This document shows, piece by piece, positions 21,739-32,039 of a stretch of DNA of 64,000 bases. A model generated the notes under the pieces. That model was not told where the DNA came from, ran no database searches, and saw only the letters and a list, made by a program, of their open reading frames with translations. Position numbers and translations under genes: made by a program. Position 1 is the stretch's first letter; every line of letters starts with the position of its first letter. This DNA comes from Echinarachnius parma (lineage: Eukaryota; Echinodermata; Echinoidea; Clypeasteroida; Echinarachniidae): NCBI GenBank assembly GCA_037951105.1, contig JBAMJV010003291.1, forward strand, positions 150,001 through 214,000, given 5' to 3'.

Positions 21739-22098
21739 TTAATAATAATAATAATAATAATATCCAATTTTTATATAGCGCTTATCACGATTGATAATCA
21801 TATCTAAGCGCTTTACAATTGTATTATTACCCCGGTCATAGGATACAATGCGAACCAGCACACATTGTGTGCACCATCTCCACTCCCTGGGGAGTATTCC
21901 TTCCAAGCGCTCAGTGGGCTCAAGAAGATCGTTCACATAAAGGCTTTCACCTCCTACCGGTCCCCATTTATACACCTGGGTAGAGAGCAGCAATAGTGGA
22001 TGAATTGTCTTGCCGAAGGACAAACGCGGTGGGCAGGGTTCGAACCCGGGATCTCACGATTGGAAAGCGCGCGCTCTACCAATGTTGCCACACCACAT
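21739..22098 (-). mobile_element. tRNA-derived SINE, copy 1
   Basis: Read on the minus strand: a tRNA-like head with A box TTGGTAGAGCGCG, anticodon-loop-like CTTTCCAAT and B box GGTTCGAACCC; a central domain with TTGCTGCTCTCTACCCAGGT and CTCCCCAGGGAGTGGAGATG; then a tail TAAAGCGCTTAGAT...AAGCGCTATATAA and (ATT)n at 21743-21762. Copy 2 at 28677 is collinear. The 94-codon frame inside is not a gene. Confidence 0.85.
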
Positions 22099-22321
22099 GC
22101 AAAGTGTTGAAGGCATCAAGTCCACAGGGAATGCTTGAAAGCTTCCTATATATCACTACAAAGCCATTAAGAATCATCTCCTTCAGAATGTAACGTTCTC
22201 AAAGCAAGTGAAATGTTTGAAGTGGCATTTGACAGATGCCATCACAAGAGCACTTCAGAAGTCCAAACCAACCTATATAATATTATAAATGTTCAGTGTA
22301 AATACGGCAGATGGACGACTG

Positions 22322-22533
22322 AAGCCCGGCGCAGACATAGCCGACTCGACCCGATCCGACTGGTTTTCAGTCAGGCTAGAGTAAGTTTTGCTCAGTCGAC
22401 GCCGATTCAACATGTTGAATCGGCCTCGAATTATCTTCAACTGGCTCTTGACTGACAAGACAACGCATACTGAGTTAATCAGGCTGAAAACCAGTCGGAT
22501 CTGGTGGAGTCGGCTCTGTCTGCGCCGGACTTA
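22322..22533. mobile_element. MITE family J, copy 1
   Basis: About 212 bp foldback. GCGCAGACATAGCCGACTCG...GATCCGACTGGTTTTCAG pairs with CTGAAAACCAGTCGGATC...GGCTCTGTCTGCGC at the right. Arms about 55 bp. Copy 2 at 27213 has the same arm design. Superfamily unknown. Confidence 0.8.
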
Positions 22534-23099
22534 ACAGTCAACGTTTCAAAAGACTGTACGAGGATTATTATTATCAGATTGCTATCTCATGGGATAATTT
22601 ATATTGCCATAATAATACAGATGCACATCATAAACTTTATAACTAAAGCAACTTTTTTTTTAAGTGGCATTATACAGATGTCAACAGTAGAGCCCATCAG
22701 AACTTCAACCCACACGTGTCATCCAGATAGATCCAGTGTAAATACTATCGAGGAACGTCCAACAATCTACGTTTCTGTCAAGACTGTATATACAAGTATG
22801 AAGAACATTATTGTCTTTTTGTTATTAAATGTATTATTGTGAAAATAGTAACCATTTTAACGATGCACAAATTAGCCAATTTTCATACGGCCACCAGGTG
22901 TGACCTGTATTAACACTATGGGAATTGTACCACTTAACAAAGAACAGGTCTATGATTAAGCGGCCCGGAAATTCAGGTGGATACTTAGAACGAGTAGATG
23001 AAAGTGATTGAGAGTCAAGGGGCCTGAGCGTGATGAGGAAAATATTGCAAAAATAAATCACAGCACTACTCCAACGTGTCCAGTGAATAATTATGGTAG
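22534..23099. other. No recognisable feature
   Basis: The frame at 22504-22842 starts inside J1 and is not recognised. Confidence 0.4.
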
Positions 23100-23320
23100 T
23101 CAAACAAATTGGAATTTAAATTGAGGAAAATAATAAGAAATACCTGAAGAAAGGAGGTAAAAAATAAGAATGAGAAGGAGAGTATTATTTTATGGAGGAA
23201 GGCAAAGGTAGAGTGATGGAGAAAGAGAGAGGGGGAGGGGGGAGGAGTGGACAAATAGAAGAGAAGAGCTGATAGGTGTTAGAAAATGAGGGGAAAGGGG
23301 AAGCATGAAAAGAAAACAAA
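23100..23320. other. Purine-rich stretch
   Basis: GAAAGAGAGAGGGGGAGGGG and similar runs. The opposite-strand frames are Ser/Leu/Pro low complexity. Confidence 0.5.
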
Positions 23321-24072
23321 CGCTACATTCTGACCTGGATAATGGCGCCCTTTCCCGGCCTTCGCAGTACATTAATTTTGAATTTAATGGACAGCAACAG
23401 GTCGGGCTGAACAGATTTAAGCGGATAAAGAACGCTTAACGCGTTGGCTCTCCTGTTAAAGTCATTCCGCTAAGCTTATTGTATCGCACGTCATGTACGA
23501 GGAGGCAAGAGGGTAATGAACAAAGTGATTGCAATCGGAGGAAATTTACATTCTTATTTCCTTCGTTGTGAGCCACTTTATTTCCGTTCGTTACTTAGGG
23601 TCAGTGCTCTTTATAATGTATTTATGTTTTATGCTTTGTTTTGTATCATAACTCCTAGCATAGGAATGGGGAATATAGGTTTCTGTCTTCCGGAGATTGC
23701 TATTTCAGAAGTACTTTTCACGCCTGAATAATTTGTTGATTTATCTTAAGGGGAATTATGAATAAATTGCAAGCTAGATAATAAAGACATTGCAACAACA
23801 AAAAGCTAAATTTCAACATGAGGAACACTCTTTTTAGAATCCAGTTTATAAAGAAAAACCTTTTACAGTTATTTCCTGTTCTCGAAAAAAAAATCGTTCA
23901 TTTCGCTTGGATTGATTATGCACTTACGAACGTGGTCAACGATTCGAGAAAAGAGCGAAATGTGCGTTATTTTGTTCAATCAAATGATGCATCGCGGTAC
24001 GAAATAAACCGAAACGATAATACATCATACATGGTACATTATACTGTTGTTAAATGGCGGTGGAGGGTATAG
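23321..24072. other. No recognisable feature
   Basis: The two plus-strand frames (23516-23731, 23818-24072) have no recognisable domain and no repeat match. Confidence 0.35.
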
Positions 24073-24203
24073 CACGGAATATTACATCCCGAGGGATTTT
24101 AAATGCTATTGAGGGAAGAGTAAATAAGTCCCGAGACGAAGTCGAGGGACTTATTTTCTTCACGAAATAGCATTTGAAATCCCGAGGGTTGGAATATTCC
24201 GTG
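24073..24203. repeat. 131-bp foldback
   Basis: CACGGAATATT, CCCGAGGGATTT, AAATGCTATT and TAAATAAGTCCC on the left pair in order with GGGACTTATTT, AAATAGCATTT, AAATCCCGAGGG and AATATTCCGTG on the right around a GACGAAGTC turn. Arms of about 60 bp with a few mismatches. Probably a small palindromic MITE. Confidence 0.8.
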
Positions 24204-25199
24204 ATTTTCCCGACAACAAATTGAACAACTGTTTTATCATCTGACTGTCAAACACAGGGGTGTAATATTGCCATGGTATATCCAAAAATATAACACCGCA
24301 GCGGCATGTACTGTATTTACTAAGTCATGTGATACACAGTCATGTACTAGTGGCCATGCGCCATGGACGTTGTGCGTGCGCGCATAGGCAGATATATAGG
24401 ACCCTGTATACAGTAATCGCTTGCGCTCTGAGTCTTTTCGATGAGCGTTTCTGCCGCACAGATAAACGTCGCTCACAATACGTACAAACATATGCGTGAT
24501 TTACTCATCAGACAGTTAGAGGCCATAATTGCACTGTGCATAACATATTTATAATTATGGACAATCGATTATCTTCAACGATTTGGATGGGAAGTTATAC
24601 ATTTAGATGGATTGTACTGGATTCGGCGCTCGATTATGTTTGTCCGTGGCGTGTGACCCACGGGCTGACGGGGTGACCCACGCACAATTCCAAAAAGTGT
24701 TGATACCCACACTTCTGCTTGTATCAACTCTATGTGGATTGCAAAACTTTGAAGGGAGCAGGTTAAAACCGTATTAAGTGAAAGGAATGGACATCATGAA
24801 GGTTTTTTTTCGTCATTTTCATAGACGACAGGTTGAGAATAGAATGATACGAGATACGATATCAATACATAATTATGCATGTGACGTTGCGCACAATACT
24901 CACGAGATCCGAATCAAACAATCGCGCAGTAACATTGTATACGTCTTGTTTTATCGGATCCGTAGGGAGTAAGTCTTATCTCTTTCGCATCGCACAGTCC
25001 CTAAGTAATTGCAGCGTGTCCTTGGGTCTAATCTATTAGAGGAGGGTGGTGATAAGCTACTTACACGACGTAAAGGGAATAACCGTCTTAATACGACAGT
25101 ACTCTCGATTGCGTTTTCTTTTTATAGCCCGGTCAATTTTCTTGAAGTAAGCGCGAGTTTGTTTCTCTATGGAGTGTGTTGGTGCGCAATAATGACAGA
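24204..25199. other. No recognisable feature
   Basis: A small direct repeat GGGTGACCCACG/GTGACCCACGG near 24650-24685. Short frames on both strands lack domains. Confidence 0.4.
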
Positions 25200-25860
25200 A
25201 TGATTCGATTTCAAGGAAAAGCGGATCGCCAAGAACTATTTCCAGGCCCCACATGTTTGTAATAAAATAAGTACTTAGAGTAGAGGGAAGGAGGGTTGGC
25301 ATTTAGTGACCGAGGAGCCATAAGCGGCATAGCCAGTCTCAATTAAGATTGGAGGAGGAGGGCAGATTTTAGAAATCTAAGCAGATTGAAAACATGTGGG
25401 AAGCATAAGACCAAAATAAAGATGTTGTTTTTTCTCTGCATTTGTGTGCAGAATAAGGGAAAAAACACGTTTTCCTTAAAAGAAGGGATTGGCATAATTA
25501 TATAAGTCATCTTTATTTATCAAATCAAATAAATTACAACTACCCAGGTCTATGAAAAATATAAGCAAAGCATTTGAGTATTTTATCAGCGGCAGGGTGC
25601 ATAAAAAAAGCATAGAACACGTAAATAATACTATTAGAGTAAACATTAAGATATAAACATAACATCATCATGATGTATATATAATTATATAGCTTTATTC
25701 ATGCTATTGGAACAGACAGGCCGATGCGATGAGGAAGGGGGAGGATCGAAGAACGACAACTTTTGGTCCCCTTCTGAGCATCCGCTGTTTGTAATAAAAC
25801 AAGCATTAGAGGAAGATAGGGGGAAAGAGAAAGAGAGGTTTGTAGTGGCCGAATATCAAT
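25200..25860. repeat. Diverged direct duplication about 545 bp apart
   Basis: TGTTTGTAATAAAATAAGTA...GAGGGAAGGAG...TTAGTGACCGAGG (25254-25315) resembles TGTTTGTAATAAAACAAGCA...ATAGGGGGAAAG...TAGTGGCCGA (25788-25853). No gene recognised between. Confidence 0.35.
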
Positions 25861-26002
25861 AAACATTCCCCTCCCCGATTCCTTCATCGAATTGGACCCA
25901 CCAAGCATAACCGTGTTCATGTTGTAATAGCAAGAAAAGTGCAAGCGGCCTTACAGGCGAAAAGAACCAAGTGATAAAACCGGGAAGGGGCAAGGGATAC
26001 AT

Positions 26003-26113
26003 TGGGTGATTTCAAGTATGGTGTTTAAGGCCGGTGTTAGTGTTTATTACACACAAACACCAGTTTGATAAACACTAACACCAGCCCTAAACACCATACT
26101 TGAAATCACCCAT
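26003..26113. repeat. 111-bp near-perfect foldback
   Basis: Arms of about 45 bp starting TGGGTGATTTCAAGTATGGT pair with only two mismatches around a 20-base loop. Probably a young palindromic MITE or a stem-loop duplication. Confidence 0.85.
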
Positions 26114-26164
26114 TGTATAAATAGGGGTGCTGCTTTTACCCGTCCTTTCTGTCCAGTCGCATAT

Positions 26165-26336
26165 TGGCCCCGTCGCAAGAAAGAGTTACAATCCATTGTA
26201 AAGATGCATTCAATTGCAAGTCAGAAAATATGCACATTTGAACCAATCAGCATGATGAGATGTGCAGGTTTAGCCACGTGCTCGGCATTGTAATTACTTG
26301 CAACTTTACAATCGATTGCAATTCTTTGTGCACCAC
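26165..26336. mobile_element. MITE family K, copy 1
   Basis: About 170 bp. TGGCCCCGTCGCAAGAAAGA and GTTACAATCCATTGTAAAG pair with CTTTACAATCGATTGCAATT near the right end. The centre has GAACCAATCAGCATGATG. Related copies at 33658 and 56339. Confidence 0.7.
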
Positions 26337-26405
26337 CCTCATGATCGTGTTTATTTCCCTTTATTGCTTCTTTTTCTCTCCCCTTCTTCCCCCATTTGTT
26401 GGATA

Positions 26406-26755
26406 CGTCGTTTGGGTCACACCTCCACGTCAACGTCTACCTCAGCTCCAGGTTGATAATGAATATTCATATCGTGACGTCACGCAACGTCACTAGGATT
26501 AGGGTTTGAATGAGTTTGAGGGTTATAATATGAGACCATACTGACCATCAGCGGTCACGCTGTCGACTTCAACACTTGTTTATATGGATTCGAATCCTCT
26601 CATATGACTCTTCTTTACTTTTGCCATAAATGGTGAGTATAGCGGTTTATTTAGTAAATGTATCATGCAGAGTTTCACTCTCGACCTGGAGGTGTGCTTC
26701 AAACGACGCACCTTTTCACTATCGACGTGGAGGTGTGACCCAAACGAGACACCCC
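26406..26755. repeat. Inverted repeat of about 25 bp bracketing 280 bp
   Basis: TCGTTTGGGTCACACCTCCA at 26407 is the reverse complement of TGGAGGTGTGACCCAAACGA at about 26729-26750. A diverged direct copy of the right arm (TGGAGGTGTGCTTCAAACGA) lies at about 26687. Could be the ends of an old element. Confidence 0.6.
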
Positions 26756-26929
26756 CATTTGTTGCCCTTCCCGATCTTTTTAGAGAAGAGCTTTGAAATC
26801 GTGGCCGGGAACTGGTTCATCCCATTTCTTCTTGCCCTAAAATGCCTTTATTTTCCTGTTTATTGTGTTAACAGGAGAAGGGTATCATTCCCTTTTACTT
26901 CTGACGAGCAGATCGGGCAGCAAGCACAT

Positions 26930-27195
26930 TTAAAGTAATCTATAGTAACTTTGATGACGTGTGCAAAAACTGAATAAGGCATTATATACTGTGTATTCCT
27001 GTAATCTGATATGTCCACTGAGCAGTGATGTGTGCGAATTCTATGGAAAATTAATGTCATAAAATGACCGAGTAATGCAAAGTTAACAATTGCTTAATCA
27101 CTGCATGTGTCTTTGCACACAGTTTTAATTCTCCAGTGGAGAATTTCAAATCCGAACACTTTCAATTATTAGTATCTTCTTCACGAAGGAAATAA
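26930..27195 (+). mobile_element. TTAA MITE family A, copy 4 (truncated)
   Basis: Starts TTAAAGTAATCTATAGTAAC, keeps GATATGTCCACTGAGCAGTG, TGACCGAGTAATGCAAAG and CTCCAGTGGAGAATTTC, then breaks off near TTCACGAAGGAAAT. Confidence 0.7.
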
Positions 27196-27212
27196 TCGGA
27201 AGAGATATAAGT

Positions 27213-27440
27213 AAAGCCCTCTGCAGACAGAGCCGACTCGACCCGATCCGACTGGTTTTCGGTCGGATCGGCTCAGTTTTCAGTGCCTCGCGACACACAT
27301 TTTGCCAGTCGAGAGACAGTCAGATGCCAGTCGGGGTCGATTCAACACTATGAATCGGCTCCGACCGACCGGGCCCAACTCTAGCCTGATTGAAACCAGT
27401 CGGATCGGGTTGAGTCGCTCTGTCTGCAGAGGGCTTAAGT
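27213..27440. mobile_element. MITE family J, copy 2
   Basis: About 228 bp. The left arm AAGCCCTCTGCAGACAGAGC and GACCCGATCCGACTGGTTTT pair with the right arm ending GCTCTGTCTGCAGAGGGCTT. The interior has further nested complementarity around ATTCAACACTATGAATCGGC. Confidence 0.85.
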
Positions 27441-27750
27441 CTTGTGGATGTCAACAATGTTACCAGATCCATTTAAACCGCCTAGAATTAATGGATATAA
27501 TTGATAATTTGTTTCTTACCGAAAACTGACAGATGTACTTTGTATTAACTGTAGTATGTATCGATTTAGGGCCGATTTGATGTAAATTGCTGTATTATTC
27601 GTGATTTATAGAACTTGTGTAAGCAACGTGTATTATATCCGGGGGTGGTAAGTCCACACAGTGGAAAAGAAACTTAATTCCATGTATTTAGACGGTAGTA
27701 TAAGGAGAGATCTTTCAATACCTACACGGATTCACCGCATAAATATTAAT

Positions 27751-28074
27751 GATATCAACGATAAAGTGATTAAACGGAGAACACGATTTAGAGACGCCTA
27801 CGGAACAGATGGCAATGCTAATAATGGTTATTAAACAGACAACGTTGATACCAGTTAATACCACCATGAATAATGGATCCATAATTGCTGCAGGAATCTG
27901 TGGAGATGAAATGATATCAACGATAAAGTGATTAAACGGAGAACATGATTTAGAGACGCCTACGGAATAGATCATAATGTTGATAATGGTTATTAAACAG
28001 GCAACGTTGATACCAGTTGATACGACCATGAATAATGGATCCATAATTGTTGCAGGAATCGGTGGAGATGAAAT
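27751..28074 (-). CDS. Tandem 162-bp duplication encoding a 54-codon hydrophobic unit, unknown product
   Basis: Two units (27751-27912 and 27913-28074) are about 92% identical. The period is exactly 54 codons and one minus-strand frame stays open through both. Each unit encodes IPAxIMDPLFMVV, a roughly 25-residue hydrophobic stretch typical of one membrane helix, then SVGVSKSCSPFNHFIVDI. The distal unit is preceded by TTTCATCTCCACAG, a good acceptor-like sequence; the other copy has CACCG there. A GTAGGTATTG near 27722 could be a donor. Most differences change the amino acid, which argues against purifying selection. It could be a duplicated exon or a chance open frame. MITE C copy 2 abuts it directly. 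Confidence 0.3.
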
Positions 28075-28313
28075 GAAGAGCTTAATTCCAAAAGGCGGTA
28101 AATCCACTGTTGAGTAAAAACAGCTTTTTAGACAAACTCTATACACATACCTATGGGAATACGAAAATGGAAGGTTCAATATTTTGATTTTGATTGTGTA
28201 ATTTGTCCTAAAATTGTGATTTCTAGATAGCTACGTAGCTTATTAATGTACTGATATAATTAACACAATTGTTATGGAAAGTGGATTTAGCGCCTTTTGG
28301 AACTAAGCTTTTA
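28074..28313 (+). mobile_element. MITE family C, copy 2
   Basis: Left TGAAGAGCTTAATTCCAAAA, right GCGCCTTTTGGAACTAAGCT. The interior GATAGCTACGTAGCTTATTA is conserved. It starts exactly at the end of the 162-bp duplication. Confidence 0.85.
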
Positions 28314-28676
28314 AAATAAGTTCGATAAACTCAAACAGTTTTTTTTTGTTTTTGTTTGTGTTTCATGAAATGACTTCATGAAGAGATGTGTTAGTAATAA
28401 CATGAATAATAATAATAATATACATTACGTTTCACCCAAGTTAGAAAATATCCGCTTCTCAGGCCTGAGGAGAGGTTGAGAGATTCGTGCCTCTAGTAGA
28501 ATTTTATCACCGTTTACACCGTTCTTATCGGTTTACTGCGTGTAACCGGAGGAGATTATCTCTATAATACCACTAGGTCTCGGGGGGCAGTTAACAGGGC
28601 ATGGAATGTTGACGAAAGCTATTAAAATGGTTGAGTTGATTTCCACCGTGGTGGAGATCACGGCTAACTTAGTGAA
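28314..28676. other. No clear feature; short AAT run at 28407-28421
   Basis: A five-unit AAT microsatellite and AT-rich sequence. No gene. Confidence 0.4.
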
Positions 28677-29037
28677 ACGTAATGATATACTGGATTTATA
28701 TGGCGCCTAATATGATTGATAATCATCTCTATAAGCGCTTTACAATGATATTATTACCCCGGTTATAGGATACAATGCAAACCAGCACACATTGTGGGCA
28801 CCATCTCCACTCCCTGTGGAGCATTCCTCCAAAGACGCTCATGGGCCTTGAGAAGATCGTTCACATAAAGGCTTTCACCTCCTACCGGGTCCCCATTTAT
28901 TCACCTGGGTAGAGAGCAGCAATGTGGATTAATTGTCTTGCTGAAGGACAAACGTGATGGGTCATACTCTGGGTTCGAACCTCGGAATCTCCCGCTTGGA
29001 AGGCGGGCGCTCTACCAATCTTGCCACACCACATCCA
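28677..29037 (-). mobile_element. tRNA-derived SINE, copy 2
   Basis: On the minus strand the head has TTGGTAGAGCGCCCGCC, loop CTTCCAA flanked by CCCGC/GCGGG (a Gly-TCC-like arm) and B box GGTTCGAACCC. The body is collinear with copy 1 through TGCTGCTCTCTACCCAGGTG and GGAGTGGAGATGGTG to AAAGCGCTTATAGAGATG. The (ATT)n tail is lost. The 88-codon frame at 28954-29220 is not a gene. Confidence 0.85.
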
Positions 29038-29570
29038 CATAGAAGGCATTTTAACTCTCTGAGTGTCAAAGTCGACTCAAGTCACAATACAATTACATGT
29101 GTTAATGCGTTCCTAAATGCACATAAAATACACGTGTACAAACTCTTACGAAGATACTTCTTACCAAGCGTTTTGTTTTGGCCGGGTGAGTGTGATAAGG
29201 GAGTTATAACTCCGTTTTGAGCAAAATAATGAGTTACTCATCCCATCTTGTCGATTGGAATTTCCTCTATGTGATGCCAAAATTTTCAGAAAATAACTAT
29301 TGGGTTTAATGTTTTGAATATTCATCAACAATCAAAGAGAGGTTCATGTGGTGTATACGCTACATCTAGTTCCAATGTACGTGGCTCCCAAACTTTAAAC
29401 ATGACTACAGTCTGAAGTACAAAAAGGGCACTTAGCTGCACCCTTCTCTTTTATCAATCAACAATTTTATCCTGCATGTATTTTATTCCTTTAATGACAG
29501 GATCTCCGGTCCTCTATCATTTCCTCTGACCTCGCTCCCATTTTTCTCTCGTATGCTTATTCCAAGACAT
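29038..29570. other. No recognisable feature
   Basis: AT-rich sequence with no repeat match noticed. Confidence 0.4.
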
Positions 29571-29894
29571 TGGCCCGGATTCACAAAGGAGGTTTGTACA
29601 AACCATGGTTTATCCATGGTCTACATATATGGAGTGCCATTTGTAAACTGATGGAGAAATAATGTAAACTCCTTACTTTTTAACAATGTTGATGGTACAC
29701 ATTTACAAAATGCACCAAATAAATGTTTGTCTTCTCACATGGTGAAATTTGCTGGTTAGCAAGCACTAACAGTCATATCATTCGAAATTATAAATTGTTT
29801 TACTTGTATACGAGCAGCACTCCATAGATGTAAACCATGGATAAACCATGGTTTGTACAAACCTCCTACAAACCTGCTTTGTAAATCCGGGCCA
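29571..29894. mobile_element. MITE family L (single copy)
   Basis: 324 bp. TGGCCCGGATTCACAAAG and AGGTTTGTACAAACCATGGT on the left pair with the reverse at 29833-29894 (ACCATGGTTTGTACAAACCT, GTAAATCCGGGCCA). Inverted repeats of about 75 bp include an ATCCATGGT palindrome. No ORF. Confidence 0.85.
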
Positions 29895-29930
29895 TTGCCT
29901 CTGCATGGATATGAAATAATCCACTGGATC

Positions 29931-30135
29931 TGTTCAGCCGTGTACAAAGTAAATGCAATGAGTAAGTGAATATCACTTTGCATTTTCGCTAATTTCTCGG
30001 CCAAATAACATCCAATTAACTTTACTTGAAATGTTCACACATTACTTTCTGGACATATCATATCACACCAATACACATTTTATTAACCACGCATCACTTT
30101 TTGCACTTGTCAACAAAGTTACTAGATCCCTTTAA
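29931..30135 (-). mobile_element. TTAA MITE family A, copy 5 (5'-truncated)
   Basis: From CAGCCGTGTACAAAGTAAAT through ACATCCAATTAACTTTAC to the intact end AAGTTACTAGATCCCTTTAA. Confidence 0.75.
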
Positions 30136-30419
30136 CCACACTCTGTTATTAGTATGACATAACTTTAGAACGTTGTATGATTAGACATACCTAGGGTTGA
30201 AATAGTACCTCTCTGTTGTCGAGCCCTCCTTTCATTATAATTCTACCGTAATTAAATTAAATATGTATATATCTTTCATTTTCCATCTGGTCACATCCAT
30301 GCTGCATGCCCACAATAATTATGCTTCGTCCCTTTAATGACACGAGCTATGATTTTGTAATCATCATCCCCCCTCCCTCTCCCTTTCTCTTATTCTCCCC
30401 GACCCTCGTGTCTCACATT
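30136..30419. other. CT-rich stretch
   Basis: Pyrimidine-rich with CCCCTCCCTCTCC. It carries one CCTTTAATGACACGA motif. Confidence 0.4.
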
Positions 30420-30800
30420 TTAAAGGGATGCATTAATTTTATCATATTTACCAAAAGTGTCATTTTATTTGAGACTTCAATCATATACCAATATTATATC
30501 ACTGTGCGTCTATACCACTGTAAGTTTCATGAGTAAGGAACACCTTTTTAAATTATTAGTCTTACAGTTCGAAATCGATGTCAGATTGTACCACCTTCCT
30601 GTCCACAGATGTTGACTACAGTCGAAAAGCGTTCCGGAACGCCTATCATTCAATCATACATATCTACATAATAAAGGAGAAATTCGTAAAATGAAAACCC
30701 ATTTGAAAAGCGTGACGGTTCAAACATCAAGGTACAAGGGTACTGCGAAAGCTGCAAGAAATGTGCTGAGGAAATTGACAAAGTTTATGGATCCCTTTAA
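30420..30800 (+). mobile_element. TTAA MITE family E, copy 3
   Basis: 381 bp from TTAAAGGGATGCATTAATTT to TTTATGGATCCCTTTAA. The internal TTGAGACTTCAATCATATAC and CCAATATTATATCAC boxes match E4 and family D. Confidence 0.75.
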
Positions 30801-31577
30801 TAACACGGTCACGATTTTAATAATCACCTGCTATCACCACTCCGCTTTATTTCTAGTCTAACTACACCCCCCCCCCCCCCCGCCTCTCTCTCTCTATGAA
30901 TCTCTATTAATCATATCCTCATTGTTTGTTCTCAACTGGTTTTCATTTCTGTATGTTGCATTTTTTCTTCACAAAAACCCAAGACTGCTGATCAACTCCT
31001 TTCTGTAGTTATAAATTATAATTCATATTTCCTATTTCATTCCCCCCTTCTCTCTCTGTTTAATCTGTTTACATTTTATGTTCAATCCCTTTAATAACAC
31101 GATCGCAAAGTCACACCCCTCGTTGGCTTTAGACCACCTGTCACTCTCTTCTTATCTACTAATATCGCTCAGCCTCTATTCCGATGATTAGTTTTCTATA
31201 TTCAAAACATCATTATGCTAAGTCCCCTTAATGTCATGACCTCAATTGTTTGTTTTTATTTCCGAAAAACAAATATACATACAATACAAGTTTTTAAAAA
31301 CATTTCAAATTATAAGAAAGTAAGTAAATATATTATCCAGTATGGACAAACGGTTGGGAAGCTCATTTCAGGACGATTTAAAAATTCCGTTCACGGTAAA
31401 ATTGTTCGATAGTCAATCACGCATATCGAAATAACTCAGAACGCAGGCGATTACTGTATTAAAGGAGGACATGCGCGCACGCACGGCATCGCGCTTGACC
31501 ACTAGTGTAACAATAACGAATACAACTGGTAGAGTCTAGAATGTACACCGACTATCCCTCCCCCTTGCCAACATAAT
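30801..31577. other. CT-rich stretch with recurring TTTAATGACACGA-like motifs
   Basis: CCCTTTAATAACACGGTCAC (30793), CCCTTTAATAACACGATCGC (31087) and CCCCTTAATGTCATGACC (31222) each head pyrimidine-rich sequence with CACCTG. This suggests a very degenerate repeat. A C15 run lies at 30867-30881. No gene. Confidence 0.35.
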
Positions 31578-31826
31578 ACTTTCAACCAAAAGGCGCTAAA
31601 TCCACTTTTTCAACTTCCGAGGAAAACAGGTTTCTTTGTCCCACTTTGTACACATGCCGTGCCTATGGTAATATGAAAATTGAACTTTTTATATTTTGAT
31701 TTTGAGTGAGTTATTTGTCGTTAAAATGTGGATTCCTAGATAGCTACGTAGATTATACATGTAGATATATCGTTAACTCAATTTTTATGGAAAGTGGATT
31801 TAGCGCCTTTTGGAAGTGAGCTCTTA
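31578..31826 (+). mobile_element. MITE family C, copy 3
   Basis: ACCAAAAGGCGCTAAATCCA on the left pairs with TGGATTTAGCGCCTTTTGG on the right. Interior GATAGCTACGTAGATTATAC. The terminal AAGAGCTT is eroded on the left. Confidence 0.85.
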
Positions 31827-32039
31827 TGCCATTCTATTCCGCCTCTCTCCACCATTATTGTTTCTTTCGTTGATTTGATCACTTTAATGACACGATTTCA
31901 TCTCTACTCCACCTCCATCCGCCATATGAATTTCTTTCTTTGATTTGATTGTTTTAATGACACGAGTTTAACTCTGATAATCACCCGTTGATGACTCGTA
32001 ATCCGGCCATAATGAGCAGCTCGTCTCTCCAAGGTCCTG
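31827..32039. other. Two further TTTAATGACACGA motifs
   Basis: CACTTTAATGACACGATTTC and GTTTTAATGACACGAGTTTA, about 70 bp apart, each preceded by TTTCTTTSNTTGATTTGAT. Confidence 0.4.

Noticed and set aside
22025..22098. A functional tRNA gene (A and B boxes on the minus strand)
   Set aside because: The acceptor stem does not close and the tRNA-like part is fused to a SINE body repeated at 28677, so it is a SINE head.
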